Positions 35,858 to 45,774 of a DNA stretch of 64,000 bases are shown in pieces. Source of the stretch: Iodidimonas nitroreducens (GTDB lineage Bacteria; Pseudomonadota; Alphaproteobacteria; Sphingomonadales; Rhodothalassiaceae); NCBI GenBank assembly GCA_000710935.1, contig BAYV01000006.1, forward strand, positions 1-64,000, read 5' to 3'. A model generated the notes under the pieces. It did not search any database and was not told the origin of the DNA. It saw nothing but the letters and a program-made list of their open reading frames with translations. The position numbers and the translations under genes were made by a program. Position 1 is the first letter of the stretch; each line of letters begins with the position of its first letter.

Positions 35858-37555
35858 ATGACCAATAAGAACCGACCAAGCGACGCGATCAAATCCCAGG
35901 CCCCGGCCCGCGCCATGCTGCGTGCCACCGGCATGGATGATGATGCTTTGGCAAAACCGATGATCGGGGTTGTCAGCACCTGGACCGATGTTTCGCCCTG
36001 CAATCTGCATTTGCGTACCCTTGCCGAACCGATGAAGGATGGCATTCGGGCAGCAGGCGGAACGCCGGTGGAATTCAATACCATTGCCGTCACCGATGGG
36101 ATCGCCATGGGCACGGCGGGGATGCGGGCATCTTTGATTTCTCGCGAAGTGATCGCTGACTCCATTGAGCTTGCCGTGCGCGGACATTGTCTGGATGCGG
36201 TGGCGGTTCTCGTGGGATGCGATAAAACCATCCCCGCAGCGGCGATGGCGCTGGCGCGCATGAATTTACCGGGCATCATCTTATATGGCGGTTCGATCCG
36301 TCCGGGGTTTCATAAGGGGAAGTTCATCACAGTTCAAGAGGTGTTCGAGGCCGTGGGGGCGCGCGCTGCGGGTAAAATCGAGGCCGAAGAGCTCGATGCC
36401 ATCGAGCGTGTGGCCTGCCCCGGGGCCGGGGCCTGTGGCGGCCAATTCACGGCCAATACCATGGCTATGGTCCTGACTATGCTGGGTCTTTCCCCCATGG
36501 GGGCGAATGATGTGACAGCCACCGATCCGGCCAAGCCCGAAACCGCCGCCCTGTGCGGTCGGCTGTTGATGGAACTGCTCGAAAAAGATGTGCGCCCGCG
36601 CGATCTCATCACCCTTGAAAGCATCGCCAATGCCGCCACCATCGGCGCAGGCACGGCGGGGTCCACCAATCTGGTGCTGCATTTGCTGGCCATTGCCCGG
36701 GAAGCGGGGTTGCAAATCGATATCGATGAATTTGATAAAATTTCGGCCCGCACCCCGGTGATCACCGATCTGAAGCCGGGCGGGCGCTATACCGCCGTGG
36801 AAATGAGCGAAGCGGGCGGCACGGCTTTGGTTGCCCGCCGTTTGATGGAAGCCGGACTTTTGCACGATGGCCCCACGGTGAGCGGTAAAAGCCTGTTCGA
36901 TGAGCTTGAAGCGGCCGAGGAAACACCGGGTCAGGCGGTTGTTCGCACGGTGGATGATCCATTTAAACCACGCGGCGGCTTTGCGATTTTGCGCGGCTCC
37001 CTTGCGCCCGAAGGGGCAATCGTCAAGCTTGCGGGCCATGATGGGGATCGTTTCAGCGGCCCGGCTCGGGTTTATGATGGCGAAGAAGCCGCCTTTAAGG
37101 CTGTGCAGGATGGGGCGATCAAGGCAGGCGATGTGATCGTGATCCGCAATGAAGGCCCCAAGGGCGGCCCCGGGATGCGGGAAATGCTGGCGGTCACCGC
37201 CGCTATTCAGGGCCAGGGGCTTGGCAATGATGTGGCGCTGATCACTGATGGTCGCTTTTCAGGCGCCACCCATGGGTTCATGGTGGGCCATATCGCGCCG
37301 GAAGCCGCAGTGGGCGGCCCCATTGCCCTCATCCGCGATGGCGATCGCATCACCCTTGATGTCAGCGCCCGAACAATCGATGTGGAGGCCGATCTCGCCG
37401 CCCGCAAGGCGGAATGGACCCCGCCCCAACCCGCTGCCCTCACCGGCGCTTATGCCAAATATGCAAAACTGGTGTCTTCGGCGTCCGAAGGTGCCGTTAC
37501 CGCTTTTCCCTACTCACCCATGCAAAAACAAGCAACAGAGGATACGCGTTCATGA
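35858..37555 (+). CDS. ilvD: Dihydroxy-acid dehydratase
   Basis: Fe-S dehydratase of valine, leucine and isoleucine synthesis. The ATG at 35858 has AAGG 7 nt upstream and opens with [21 protein letters not shown]; the larger open frame upstream covers the attenuator and is not used. Cluster-binding cysteines are visible in [19 protein letters not shown] and [18 protein letters not shown], and an active-site segment in [20 protein letters not shown]. The 565-residue length is typical. Its stop overlaps ilvC (ATGA). First structural gene of the operon controlled by the ilvL attenuator. Confidence 0.95.
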   Translation: MTNKNRPSDAIKSQAPARAMLRATGMDDDALAKPMIGVVSTWTDVSPCNLHLRTLAEPMKDGIRAAGGTPVEFNTIAVTDGIAMGTAGMRASLISREVIADSIELAVRGHCLDAVAVLVGCDKTIPAAAMALARMNLPGIILYGGSIRPGFHKGKFITVQEVFEAVGARAAGKIEAEELDAIERVACPGAGACGGQFTANTMAMVLTMLGLSPMGANDVTATDPAKPETAALCGRLLMELLEKDVRPRDLITLESIANAATIGAGTAGSTNLVLHLLAIAREAGLQIDIDEFDKISARTPVITDLKPGGRYTAVEMSEAGGTALVARRLMEAGLLHDGPTVSGKSLFDELEAAEETPGQAVVRTVDDPFKPRGGFAILRGSLAPEGAIVKLAGHDGDRFSGPARVYDGEEAAFKAVQDGAIKAGDVIVIRNEGPKGGPGMREMLAVTAAIQGQGLGNDVALITDGRFSGATHGFMVGHIAPEAAVGGPIALIRDGDRITLDVSARTIDVEADLAARKAEWTPPQPAALTGAYAKYAKLVSSASEGAVTAFPYSPMQKQATEDTRS

Positions 37556-38553
37556 AACTTTATAATAATTCCGATGTCGATCAGGCCGCCCTCAAGGGCA
37601 AAACGATTGCTATCATCGGCTATGGCAGCCAGGGCCGTGCCCATGCCTGCAATCTGAAAGACAGCGGTCACAAGGTCGTCGTCGGCGTTCGCGAAGGGGG
37701 CAAGGGCTGGCAGGCCGCGCGCCAGGATGGTCATGATGTGGCCGAGCCCGCCGCCGCCGCCAAAGCCGGTGATCTGATCGCCATCCTAGTGCCCGATATG
37801 GCGCAGGAAGCGCTCTATCGTGAAACCATCGCCCCCGCTTTGGAGCCGGGCAATACCCTGCTGTTTGCCCATGGTTTTTCCGTGCATTATGGCCGCATCA
37901 CCCCGCCCGAAGGCATCGATGTGGTGATGATCGCCCCCAAGGCCCCCGGTGATCTGGTGCGCCGCGAATATGAAATCGGCCGGGGCGTGCCCTGCCTTTT
38001 GGCGGTGCATCAGGATGCCAGCGGATCGGCCAAGGCCCGAGCTTTGGCCTATGCCCATGGCTTGGGCGGCACCCATGCCGGCGTTTTGGAAACCACCTTC
38101 CCCGAAGAAACCATCACCGATCTTTTCGGCGAACAGGCGGTGCTCTGTGGCGGCATGAGCGAACTGGTTTTGAAAGGCTTTGAAACCCTCACCGAAGCCG
38201 GTTATCAGCCCGAAGTCGCTTATTTTGAATGTCTCCACGAACTGAAGCTGATCGTTGATCTGATGCAGGAAGGCGGCCTTGCCAAAATGCTCAGCTTCAT
38301 TTCTGAAACCGCCAAATATGGCGATTTCGTTTCTGGCCCACGAGTGGTGGATGAAACCACCAAGGCGCGGATGAAGGCGGTGCTCACCGATATTGAAAAC
38401 GGCACCTTTGCCCGGGATTGGATTTTGGAAAATCAGGCCGGTTTGCCGCGCTATAAGGCCAGCCTGCAAAAAGATCTCGATCACCCGATTGAGAAAACCG
38501 GCAGTGCCCTGCGTGCGCGCATGGCGTGGCTCAATCCCAAACATAACGCCTAA
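37552..38553 (+). CDS. ilvC: Ketol-acid reductoisomerase (class I)
   Basis: Converts acetolactate to dihydroxyisovalerate (and the isoleucine equivalent) with NADPH and Mg2+. The true start is the ATG at 37552 ([21 protein letters not shown]), overlapping the ilvD stop. The Rossmann motif is [19 protein letters not shown], and the C-terminal knotted domain has [27 protein letters not shown] and [19 protein letters not shown] with the metal-binding acids. At 333 residues it is the short class I form. Next downstream is the ilvG relic. Confidence 0.95.
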   Translation: MKLYNNSDVDQAALKGKTIAIIGYGSQGRAHACNLKDSGHKVVVGVREGGKGWQAARQDGHDVAEPAAAAKAGDLIAILVPDMAQEALYRETIAPALEPGNTLLFAHGFSVHYGRITPPEGIDVVMIAPKAPGDLVRREYEIGRGVPCLLAVHQDASGSAKARALAYAHGLGGTHAGVLETTFPEETITDLFGEQAVLCGGMSELVLKGFETLTEAGYQPEVAYFECLHELKLIVDLMQEGGLAKMLSFISETAKYGDFVSGPRVVDETTKARMKAVLTDIENGTFARDWILENQAGLPRYKASLQKDLDHPIEKTGSALRARMAWLNPKHNA

Positions 38554-38564
38554 GCAAAAAACAC

Positions 38565-38836
38565 ATGGTGCACAGCCTCTCCACATCCCCAATCAAGAGC
38601 AGAGCCAACAAGGCCGGCGGGAAAGGCAAAAGCCTGACCGGTGCGCAATGGCGCATGCATGCTCTTGAGGCACAGGATGTGGAGAGTGCGTTCGGCCATC
38701 CGGGCGGGGGCTATCCGGGCGGCCCGATCATGCCCTATATAAAGATCGCCCCCCCAAATCACACGATGCCAATATCTAACCATTGGTGCCGCATCAGATG
38801 ATGCACCAGATTATCAATGAGGAGACACCATCATGA
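38565..38836 (+). pseudogene. ilvG: Acetolactate synthase large subunit (ilvG) relic, internal deletion
   Basis: Remains of an acetolactate synthase large subunit. From 38565 the frame encodes KSLTGAQWRMHALEAQDVESAFG followed by PGGGYPGGPIMP, matching the normal start TGAQ...HALEAQGV..VFGYPGGAIMP, with Gly to Asp and a small duplication (atccgggcgg twice). The frame then loses homology. In another frame the end of the gene persists as DANI-stop-PLVP (family DANVYPLVP), and that frame stops at 38836, overlapping the ATG of the ilvM-like gene by ATGA, as a real ilvG would. Roughly 500 codons are missing. The remnant encodes a nested hairpin (38577-38686). Confidence 0.75.
38577..38686 (+). repeat. 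Long nested inverted repeat in the ilvG relic
   Basis: CTCTCCACATCC (38577-38588) pairs perfectly with GGATGTGGAGAG (38675-38686), and inside it TCAAGAGCA (38593-38601) pairs perfectly with TGCTCTTGA (38660-38668). The loop holds two further small hairpins: AGGC-aaaa-GCCT flanked by CCGG...CCGG, and TGCGC-aatg-GCGCA (38642-38655). The transcript of this stretch must fold strongly. Confidence 0.8.
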
Positions 38837-39020
38837 CCTACAAACTGTTAATTATTCTGGATGGATCGAAAGGTGCGCTTCTTCGGCTTTTGGGCAGCAT
38901 CGAACATTTGCGACACCAGATCTCCAAGCTTTTTCCCGTGCTTTCCTGTGCCGAGCACGATAAGGCCAGTGTAAGCATCGCGATGGATAGCCCCAAAACA
39001 CAATGGGCAGGAGCGGTAAG

Positions 39021-39024
<4 letters not shown>
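38833..39024 (+). CDS. IlvM-like ACT-domain protein (63 aa)
   Basis: Short ACT-domain protein like the IlvM regulatory subunit of E. coli acetolactate synthase II (IlvG partner): residues GALLRLLGSIEHLRHQISKLFP and ASVSIAMDSPK align with LERVLRVVRHRGFHVCSM and IELTVASPR of IlvM. It has a GAGGAG ribosome-binding site 8 nt before the ATG and no disruption. Its natural partner, the large subunit encoded just upstream, is destroyed. The stop overlaps leuA by four bases (ATGA), so it may now matter mainly for coupling leuA translation, or it may serve an acetolactate synthase encoded elsewhere. Confidence 0.65.
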
Positions 39025-40598
<1,574 letters not shown>

Positions 40599-40610
40599 GG
40601 AAGTTTGAAA

Positions 40611-41570
40611 ATGGCCCTGACTCCGACCCGTTTCATCTGGATGAATGGCACCCTGAAGCCGTGGGAGGAAGCCACCACCCATGTGCTGACCCACGCCCTG
40701 CACTATGGCTCGGCGGTTTTCGAGGGGATCCGTTGCTATGAAACTCCTGACGGACCGCGCGTTTTCCGCGTTGGGGATCATATCACCCGGATGTTTCAAT
40801 CGGGCCGGGTTTATCATATCGATATCCCCTTCACCCGGCAGGAAATCGGCGATGCCTGCAAGACGGTGCTCGCGTCCAATGAACTGGGCAGCGCCTATAT
40901 TCGCCCCATTGCCTATCGCGGCTATGGCAGTATTGGTGTGGTCAGCCCCGATTGCCCCATCGATGTGGCCATTGCCGCCTTTCCCTGGGGGGCTTATTTA
41001 GGGGAGAACGGTTTGGCTGATGGGATTGATGTGTGCATCGCAAGCTGGCAGCGTATGGCCCCCAATACCGTGCCGACGGGCCTGAAGGCAGCGGGCAATT
41101 ATCTATCAAGCCAATTGATCAGCATGGAAGCCAAATCCCGTGGCTTTGCCGAAGGCATAGGCCTTGGCACCGATGGATTGGTGAGCGAAGGTGCGGGGGA
41201 AAATCTCTTTCTCGTTCATCGCGGCAAAATCCTCACCCCCCCGGCCGCGGCCTCGATTTTGGCAGGCATCACCCGCGATACGGTGATCACTTTAGCCAAA
41301 GATCTGGGGTTCGAGGTGATCGAACAGCCGATCCCCCGGGAAATGCTGTATATCTGCGACGAGATGTTTTTCACCGGCACCGCTGCCGAAGTCACCCCCA
41401 TCCGGTCGATTGATCGCTTCAGTGTGGGGACCGGCGAACGCCCGATCACCAAGCAGATCCAGGATGCCTTTTTCGGTTTATTCAATGGCCAGACCGCAGA
41501 TCGCTGGGGCTGGCTGGAGCCGATTGAAACCGCCACCGCCAAGCATCCCATCACCGCCCTGCATAAATGA
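40611..41570 (+). CDS. ilvE: Branched-chain amino acid aminotransferase
   Basis: Fold-type IV PLP aminotransferase completing valine, leucine and isoleucine synthesis. The ATG at 40611 (MALTPTRFIWMNG) follows GGAAG by 7 nt and is preferred to a TTG at 40605. Motifs: HALHYGSAVFEGIRCY, YIRPIAYRGYGSIGV, the PLP-lysine region LKAAGNYLSSQLISMEAKSRGF, and EGAGENLFLVHRGKI. 319 residues. Position between leuA and leuB fits a branched-chain biosynthetic operon. Confidence 0.95.
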   Translation: MALTPTRFIWMNGTLKPWEEATTHVLTHALHYGSAVFEGIRCYETPDGPRVFRVGDHITRMFQSGRVYHIDIPFTRQEIGDACKTVLASNELGSAYIRPIAYRGYGSIGVVSPDCPIDVAIAAFPWGAYLGENGLADGIDVCIASWQRMAPNTVPTGLKAAGNYLSSQLISMEAKSRGFAEGIGLGTDGLVSEGAGENLFLVHRGKILTPPAAASILAGITRDTVITLAKDLGFEVIEQPIPREMLYICDEMFFTGTAAEVTPIRSIDRFSVGTGERPITKQIQDAFFGLFNGQTADRWGWLEPIETATAKHPITALHK

Positions 41571-41615
41571 TGGGGCTGATCCCACTTAAAATAACCGGAA
41601 AGGGCTTTTGATAGA

Positions 41616-42680
41616 ATGTCCCATCGTATCTTGCTTTTACCCGGCGATGGTATCGGCGCGGAAGTGCTCGAAGCCGGACGCCATGTGCTCGATCAACTGG
41701 CTTTGGCCCGCGGCTTATCGATTAATTACGAAACCGGGCTGATCGGCGGTGCGGCCATTGACGACATGGGCGAACCCCTGCCCGCCGATGTGCTGGAAGC
41801 CGCCCGCCGCGCTGATGCGGTTCTTTTGGGCGCCGTGGGGGGGCCGAAATGGCATGATCTTCCGGGGAACAAGCGCCCGGAAGTGGGGCTTTTGGCGCTG
41901 CGCAGTGCTTTGGGGGTTTATGCCAATCTGCGCCCCATCATCGTTCGCCCCGGGGCTGTTGATCGCTCGCCGGTGAAGGCCGAAATCGCTTCGGGCACCG
42001 ATATCTTATTTGTGCGGGAACTCACCGGCGGCCTATATTTTGGCGACAAGGGCACCGAAGGCGATAGTGCCTATGATATCTGCCGCTATAGCCGCCACGA
42101 GATCGAGCGCGTGGTGCGCATGGCGGCCATCGCCGCGCGCCAGCGTCGGGGCAAGCTGAGCCTGGTTGATAAAGCCAATGTGATGGAAACGAGCCGCCTG
42201 TGGCGCGCCGTGACCCAAGAGATCATCAGCCGCGATTTTCCCGATATCGAGCTTGAAATTCTGCTGGTGGATGCCGCAACCATGCATCTGATAACTCGGC
42301 CGCGGGATTTTGATGTAATCGTTACGGAAAATCTGTTTGGCGATATTCTCACCGATGAAGCCAGTGTACTGACCGGCTCCATCGGGCTCATCCCCTCTGC
42401 ATCATTGGGGGCGAGCGGTGCCGGGCTTTATGAGCCGGTGCATGGCTCGGCCCCTGATATTGCGGGGCAAGGCAAGGCAAACCCCATCGGCATGATCGAA
42501 AGCATTGCAATGATGCTGGATCATAGCCTGGGCCTGCCGACAGAGGCAAAAGCCCTGCGTGCGGCCATTGGGGCTGCCATGGCACAGTGTGTCACCGTCG
42601 ATCTGGGGGGCACGGCCTCCACCATGGATATGGCACGGGCCATTGCCGATCAACTGGATAGGGCGCTTGCCCTTGCCTGA
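41616..42680 (+). CDS. leuB: 3-isopropylmalate dehydrogenase
   Basis: NAD-dependent oxidative decarboxylation in leucine synthesis. Key parts: LLPGDGIGAEVLEAGRHVL at the N-terminus, GGPKWHDLPGNKRPEVGLLALRSALGVYANLRP, FVRELTGGLYFGDKG, DKANVMETSRLWR, and VTENLFGDILTDEASVLTGSIGLIPSASL. The conserved Tyr of YDICRYSRHEI and the adjacent Lys support LeuB rather than IDH. 354 residues. leuCD, the isomerase, is not in the window. Confidence 0.95.
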   Translation: MSHRILLLPGDGIGAEVLEAGRHVLDQLALARGLSINYETGLIGGAAIDDMGEPLPADVLEAARRADAVLLGAVGGPKWHDLPGNKRPEVGLLALRSALGVYANLRPIIVRPGAVDRSPVKAEIASGTDILFVRELTGGLYFGDKGTEGDSAYDICRYSRHEIERVVRMAAIAARQRRGKLSLVDKANVMETSRLWRAVTQEIISRDFPDIELEILLVDAATMHLITRPRDFDVIVTENLFGDILTDEASVLTGSIGLIPSASLGASGAGLYEPVHGSAPDIAGQGKANPIGMIESIAMMLDHSLGLPTEAKALRAAIGAAMAQCVTVDLGGTASTMDMARAIADQLDRALALA

Positions 42681-42729
42681 TGCCTCTTCACCCTTTTCTT
42701 CCCAATATCTGTTACATGAAGGGTCCGCT

Positions 42730-44070
42730 ATGACCAGAAACGCAGCCGAAACTGTATCGCGAAAACCAGATGAGGCAAAACCGCAGCCCATCCGCCTTGC
42801 CATCGCAGGCCTTGGAACCGTGGGATGCGGCCTGCTGGCGGTTCTGGCCAAAAACGGGGCGCTGATCGCTGATCGCTCTGGCCGGGACTTTCAGGTTGTC
42901 ACCGTTTCGGCGCGCGATAAAAATCGAGAGCGCGAGGCCGATATCAGCGCTTATGAATGGCATGATGATCCGCTTCAACTGGCCGATCCCCAAAAGGTGG
43001 ATGTGGTGGTGGAACTGATCGGCGGTGCCGAGGGCACGGCCCTTGATCTCGCCCGGGCGGCTTTATCCAAAGGAATTTCACTGGTCACCGCCAACAAGGC
43101 GATGATCGCCCATCATGGCGACGAACTGGCCAGATTAGCCGAGCAATCAGGCGCTGTTTTGCGTTTTGAAGCGGCCGTTGCGGGCGGCATTCCCATCGTG
43201 AAAACCGTAAAAGAAGGCTTGGCCGCCAATCGTATCGACCGGATGCACGGCATTTTGAATGGCACCGCCAATTTCATCCTCACTTTGATGGAAGACAGCG
43301 GCGCAAGCTTTGACGATGCGCTAGGACAGGCGCAGGCCTTGGGCTATGCGGAAGCCGATCCATCCTTTGATATCGATGGCGTGGATACGGCCCATAAAAT
43401 CTCGATCCTGACCAGCCTTGCTTTTGGCGCCCCGCCCTCGATGGATCTGCCCATCGAAGGCATTCGTGCCATCACCGATATCGATATTGCCTATGCCCGC
43501 GAATTGGGTTTTCGGATCAAGCTTTTGGGCATTGCCCGCATCACCGATGATGGCAAGCTCGATCAGCGGGTTCATGCCTGCCTTGTGGATGCCAATGAAA
43601 CCTTATCGAAGGTGGGCGGGGCGGCCAATGCCATCGAAGCCCATGGCGATTTCGTTGGCCCCTGCATGATCGAAGGGTTGGGCGCGGGCGCAGGGCCCAC
43701 GGCCTCTGCGGTGATGGCCGATCTTATCGAACTGGCCCGGGGCAATCGCAATTCCACTTTTTCAATGCCTGCCTCCAAGCTGAAACCCCTGCCCCTTCTG
43801 GAAACAGGGACGCGCCGGGGTGAATTTTATGTGCGCCTGCGGGTGGCTGATAAAGCCGGGGTGATGGCGGAAATCGCTTCGGCGCTCCGCGATGAAGGGG
43901 TATCGGTGGAGCGCCTGATCCAACGCACCCGGGCATCCGATGATAGCGTGCATCTGATCATGACCACCCATCAAACCACGGAAGCCCGGATGCAGGCCGT
44001 GCTCAGCCGTTTCCACAAGATCGATGATGTGCTCGATACGCCTTGTATGCTGCGGATTGAACCGATCTGA
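42730..44070 (+). CDS. hom: Homoserine dehydrogenase
   Basis: NAD(P)-dependent reduction of aspartate semialdehyde to homoserine, the branch leading to threonine, methionine and isoleucine. The ATG at 42730 (MTRNAAETVSRK) is chosen: AAGGG lies 6 nt upstream, and an open frame reaching back to 42559 would overlap leuB. The Rossmann motif is IAGLGTVGCGLLAVL, followed by LVTANKAMIAHHGDELARLAE and the dehydrogenase signature GILNGTANFILTLMEDSGASFDDALGQAQALGYAEADPSFDIDG. A C-terminal ACT domain (~355-440) suggests threonine feedback. 446 residues. Confidence 0.94.
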   Translation: MTRNAAETVSRKPDEAKPQPIRLAIAGLGTVGCGLLAVLAKNGALIADRSGRDFQVVTVSARDKNREREADISAYEWHDDPLQLADPQKVDVVVELIGGAEGTALDLARAALSKGISLVTANKAMIAHHGDELARLAEQSGAVLRFEAAVAGGIPIVKTVKEGLAANRIDRMHGILNGTANFILTLMEDSGASFDDALGQAQALGYAEADPSFDIDGVDTAHKISILTSLAFGAPPSMDLPIEGIRAITDIDIAYARELGFRIKLLGIARITDDGKLDQRVHACLVDANETLSKVGGAANAIEAHGDFVGPCMIEGLGAGAGPTASAVMADLIELARGNRNSTFSMPASKLKPLPLLETGTRRGEFYVRLRVADKAGVMAEIASALRDEGVSVERLIQRTRASDDSVHLIMTTHQTTEARMQAVLSRFHKIDDVLDTPCMLRIEPI

Positions 44071-44158
44071 TGATGGCCTTGTTTTTGCGCGGCTCTGTCT
44101 TCAAAATGCCGTCTTTATCCGGCAGATAAGCACAGAAAGCATTTTTGGGGGAACGTTG

Positions 44159-44725
44159 ATGCCAATCTCAGCACTATTCAGAAAAATCGCGGCTTTTTCA
44201 TTGGTCGCGGCTTTTATCATTATCGGTTCGGCCTCGGTTGTCGATGCCGCATCGAAGAAGAAAATTGATCGCCGTGTGGCCGAAACCATGGCCGAATTTC
44301 GTGAAAAATACGATGGCGCCCAATCGCTGCTGGATAAATCCGTTGGCGTTCTGGTGTTTCCCAGCATCAAAAAAGCCGGGATCGGCATTGGCGGCGAATA
44401 TGGCGAAGGCGCGCTTTTGGTGAATGGCTCTGCAGTGGGCTATTATAGCACCGCCGCCGCATCGATCGGCTTGCAGCTTGGCGGGCAGGTACGCAGCCAG
44501 GTTTTGCTGTTTATGGAAGAAGGGGCGCTAAATAATTTCCGCAATAGCGATAAATGGGAAGTGGGCGTTGATGGCTCGGTGGCCATTGCCACCATCGGCG
44601 CAGGTGGCTCTATTGATACCACCAATCTCGATGCGCCGATCATTGCCTTTATTTTCGGCAATAAGGGGCTGATGTATAATCTCTCCCTTGAAGGTTCCAA
44701 AATATCTGAGATCGAGCGCAACTGA
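44159..44725 (+). CDS. SYLF (Ysc84)-domain lipid-binding protein, exported
   Basis: Small secreted protein of 188 residues with an N-terminal signal (FRKIAAFSLVAAFIIIGSASVVDAAS). The rest is a SYLF domain: LDKSVGVLVFPSIKKAGIGIGGEYGEGALLVNG, YYSTAAASIGLQLGGQVRSQVLLFMEEGALNNF and GVDGSVAIATIGAGGSID, the phosphoinositide-binding fold of Ysc84 proteins. Role in bacteria is unknown. The start at 44159 has GGGGGAA upstream. A terminator stem overlaps its stop codon. Confidence 0.85.
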   Translation: MPISALFRKIAAFSLVAAFIIIGSASVVDAASKKKIDRRVAETMAEFREKYDGAQSLLDKSVGVLVFPSIKKAGIGIGGEYGEGALLVNGSAVGYYSTAAASIGLQLGGQVRSQVLLFMEEGALNNFRNSDKWEVGVDGSVAIATIGAGGSIDTTNLDAPIIAFIFGNKGLMYNLSLEGSKISEIERN

Positions 44726-44746
44726 TCTGCGCTCGCGCTCGTTTTT
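44713..44746 (+). terminator. Terminator after SYLF gene
   Basis: CGAGCGC (44713-44719, inside the last codons) pairs with GCGCTCG (44735-44741) and is followed directly by TTTTT. Confidence 0.65.
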
Positions 44747-44752
44747 CAGGCT

Positions 44753-45646
44753 TCAAGGCTGGGATGGCAAAGCGGCTGCCGGTTTCAGGCGGCTTTCCCA
44801 GCTTCCATAAACGGGATTGGGCAAAAGCACATAATGCGGATTGGCCATCACCGCCTGCATGGCCTGTGGATCTTCGGCAATGCTCTCGGTCAAAGCGGGG
44901 AAATCCTTGATATTATCCCCCACATACATCAGGATTTCGTGCGGCTTCGCCCATGATGCCTGATAGTGCTCACGGGCATCACCGGCTTGCCAATCCCAGC
45001 AGGCTTCGGCCTTGCCCTCCATGATCAGGCGACGCCGGCGATCCTTATCATTGCCATAGCCAAAAGCTTCCCATTCCTTCGGATTAGCATCCTTGCGATC
45101 TAGCGCCCCCCGGCCAAGGATGCACAGATCGGCGCGATCCGCATCAAACCCCAATGCGCTGAGATTAGCGCGGCTATGGCTCGTTACATTCTGATCGCGA
45201 TTGGTGATGATCACCAGCTTGCCCCCGCGCTTGCGGATATGATCAAGGAATGAGAGGACACCGGGCACGGCGGTGGCTTCTTCGCGTTTCACCCAAGTCC
45301 TCCAGGCCACAGGATCGAAATCCTTTGCCCCGGCCTGTAACGCTTCCACCTGATATTGGCTGTTATCAAAGATTGTTTCATCGGCATCGAGCACCACGAC
45401 CCATGGGCGCTGATCCGCACCCCGCTGGCGGGTGATGGCATCGAGATCGGTTTTGGCCTCTTCATATAAACGGGCGGTGATGATGGCATATTCCGAAGAT
45501 CGGCGAACCCACATCAGGCCGGGCTGCCGGGCCACAACATCCTTGGCCACCACATCATGCGGCGGCAAGACCGGTTGTTCCTGCGCATTGGTCGTGCACC
45601 CGATCAGCAGGATGGCGGTAATCGCCAGGCTGATCTGTTTCAACAT
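44753..45646 (-). CDS. HAD-family acid phosphatase / lipoprotein e(P4)-like nucleotidase
   Basis: Class C acid phosphatase lipoprotein of 297 residues. A lipobox (LLIGC) after a short signal marks outer-membrane or periplasmic anchoring. The HAD catalytic site is VVVLDADETIFDNSQYQ, with HAD motif II in LVIITNRDQNVTSHSRANL and motif III/IV in YVGDNIKDFP. Relatives are 5'-nucleotidases that dephosphorylate nicotinamide nucleotide and NMP, which may help nucleoside or NAD-precursor uptake. AAAGGAG lies 9 nt before the ATG. It is co-directional with the TonB receptor upstream but separated by a terminator. Confidence 0.87.
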   Translation of the reverse strand: MLKQISLAITAILLIGCTTNAQEQPVLPPHDVVAKDVVARQPGLMWVRRSSEYAIITARLYEEAKTDLDAITRQRGADQRPWVVVLDADETIFDNSQYQVEALQAGAKDFDPVAWRTWVKREEATAVPGVLSFLDHIRKRGGKLVIITNRDQNVTSHSRANLSALGFDADRADLCILGRGALDRKDANPKEWEAFGYGNDKDRRRRLIMEGKAEACWDWQAGDAREHYQASWAKPHEILMYVGDNIKDFPALTESIAEDPQAMQAVMANPHYVLLPNPVYGSWESRLKPAAALPSQP

Positions 45647-45717
45647 TGATCGATGCTCCTTTATCGAAAGGTGGGGCCTTGCTCAAAAGACCGGGCCTTG
45701 ATGGAAAGAACGGAGGC

Positions 45718-45752
45718 CCAAAAGCAGAAGGCGGCCGCAGCCGCCTTCTGTC
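45718..45752 (-). terminator. Terminator after TonB receptor 1
   Basis: On the minus strand AGAAGGCGGC and GCCGCCTTCT (10 bp) surround a 4-nt loop and are followed by GCTTTT, ending before the acid phosphatase gene. Confidence 0.75.
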
Positions 45753-45774
45753 GTCCGGTTATCCGATCATCAGA

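Noticed and set aside
38602-38660. SRP RNA-like fold in the ilvG relic
   Set aside because: The minus strand has a GGTCAGGC...GCC hairpin, but the conserved GGAAGCAGC tetraloop domain is missing and the plus strand codes for an acetolactate synthase N-terminus.
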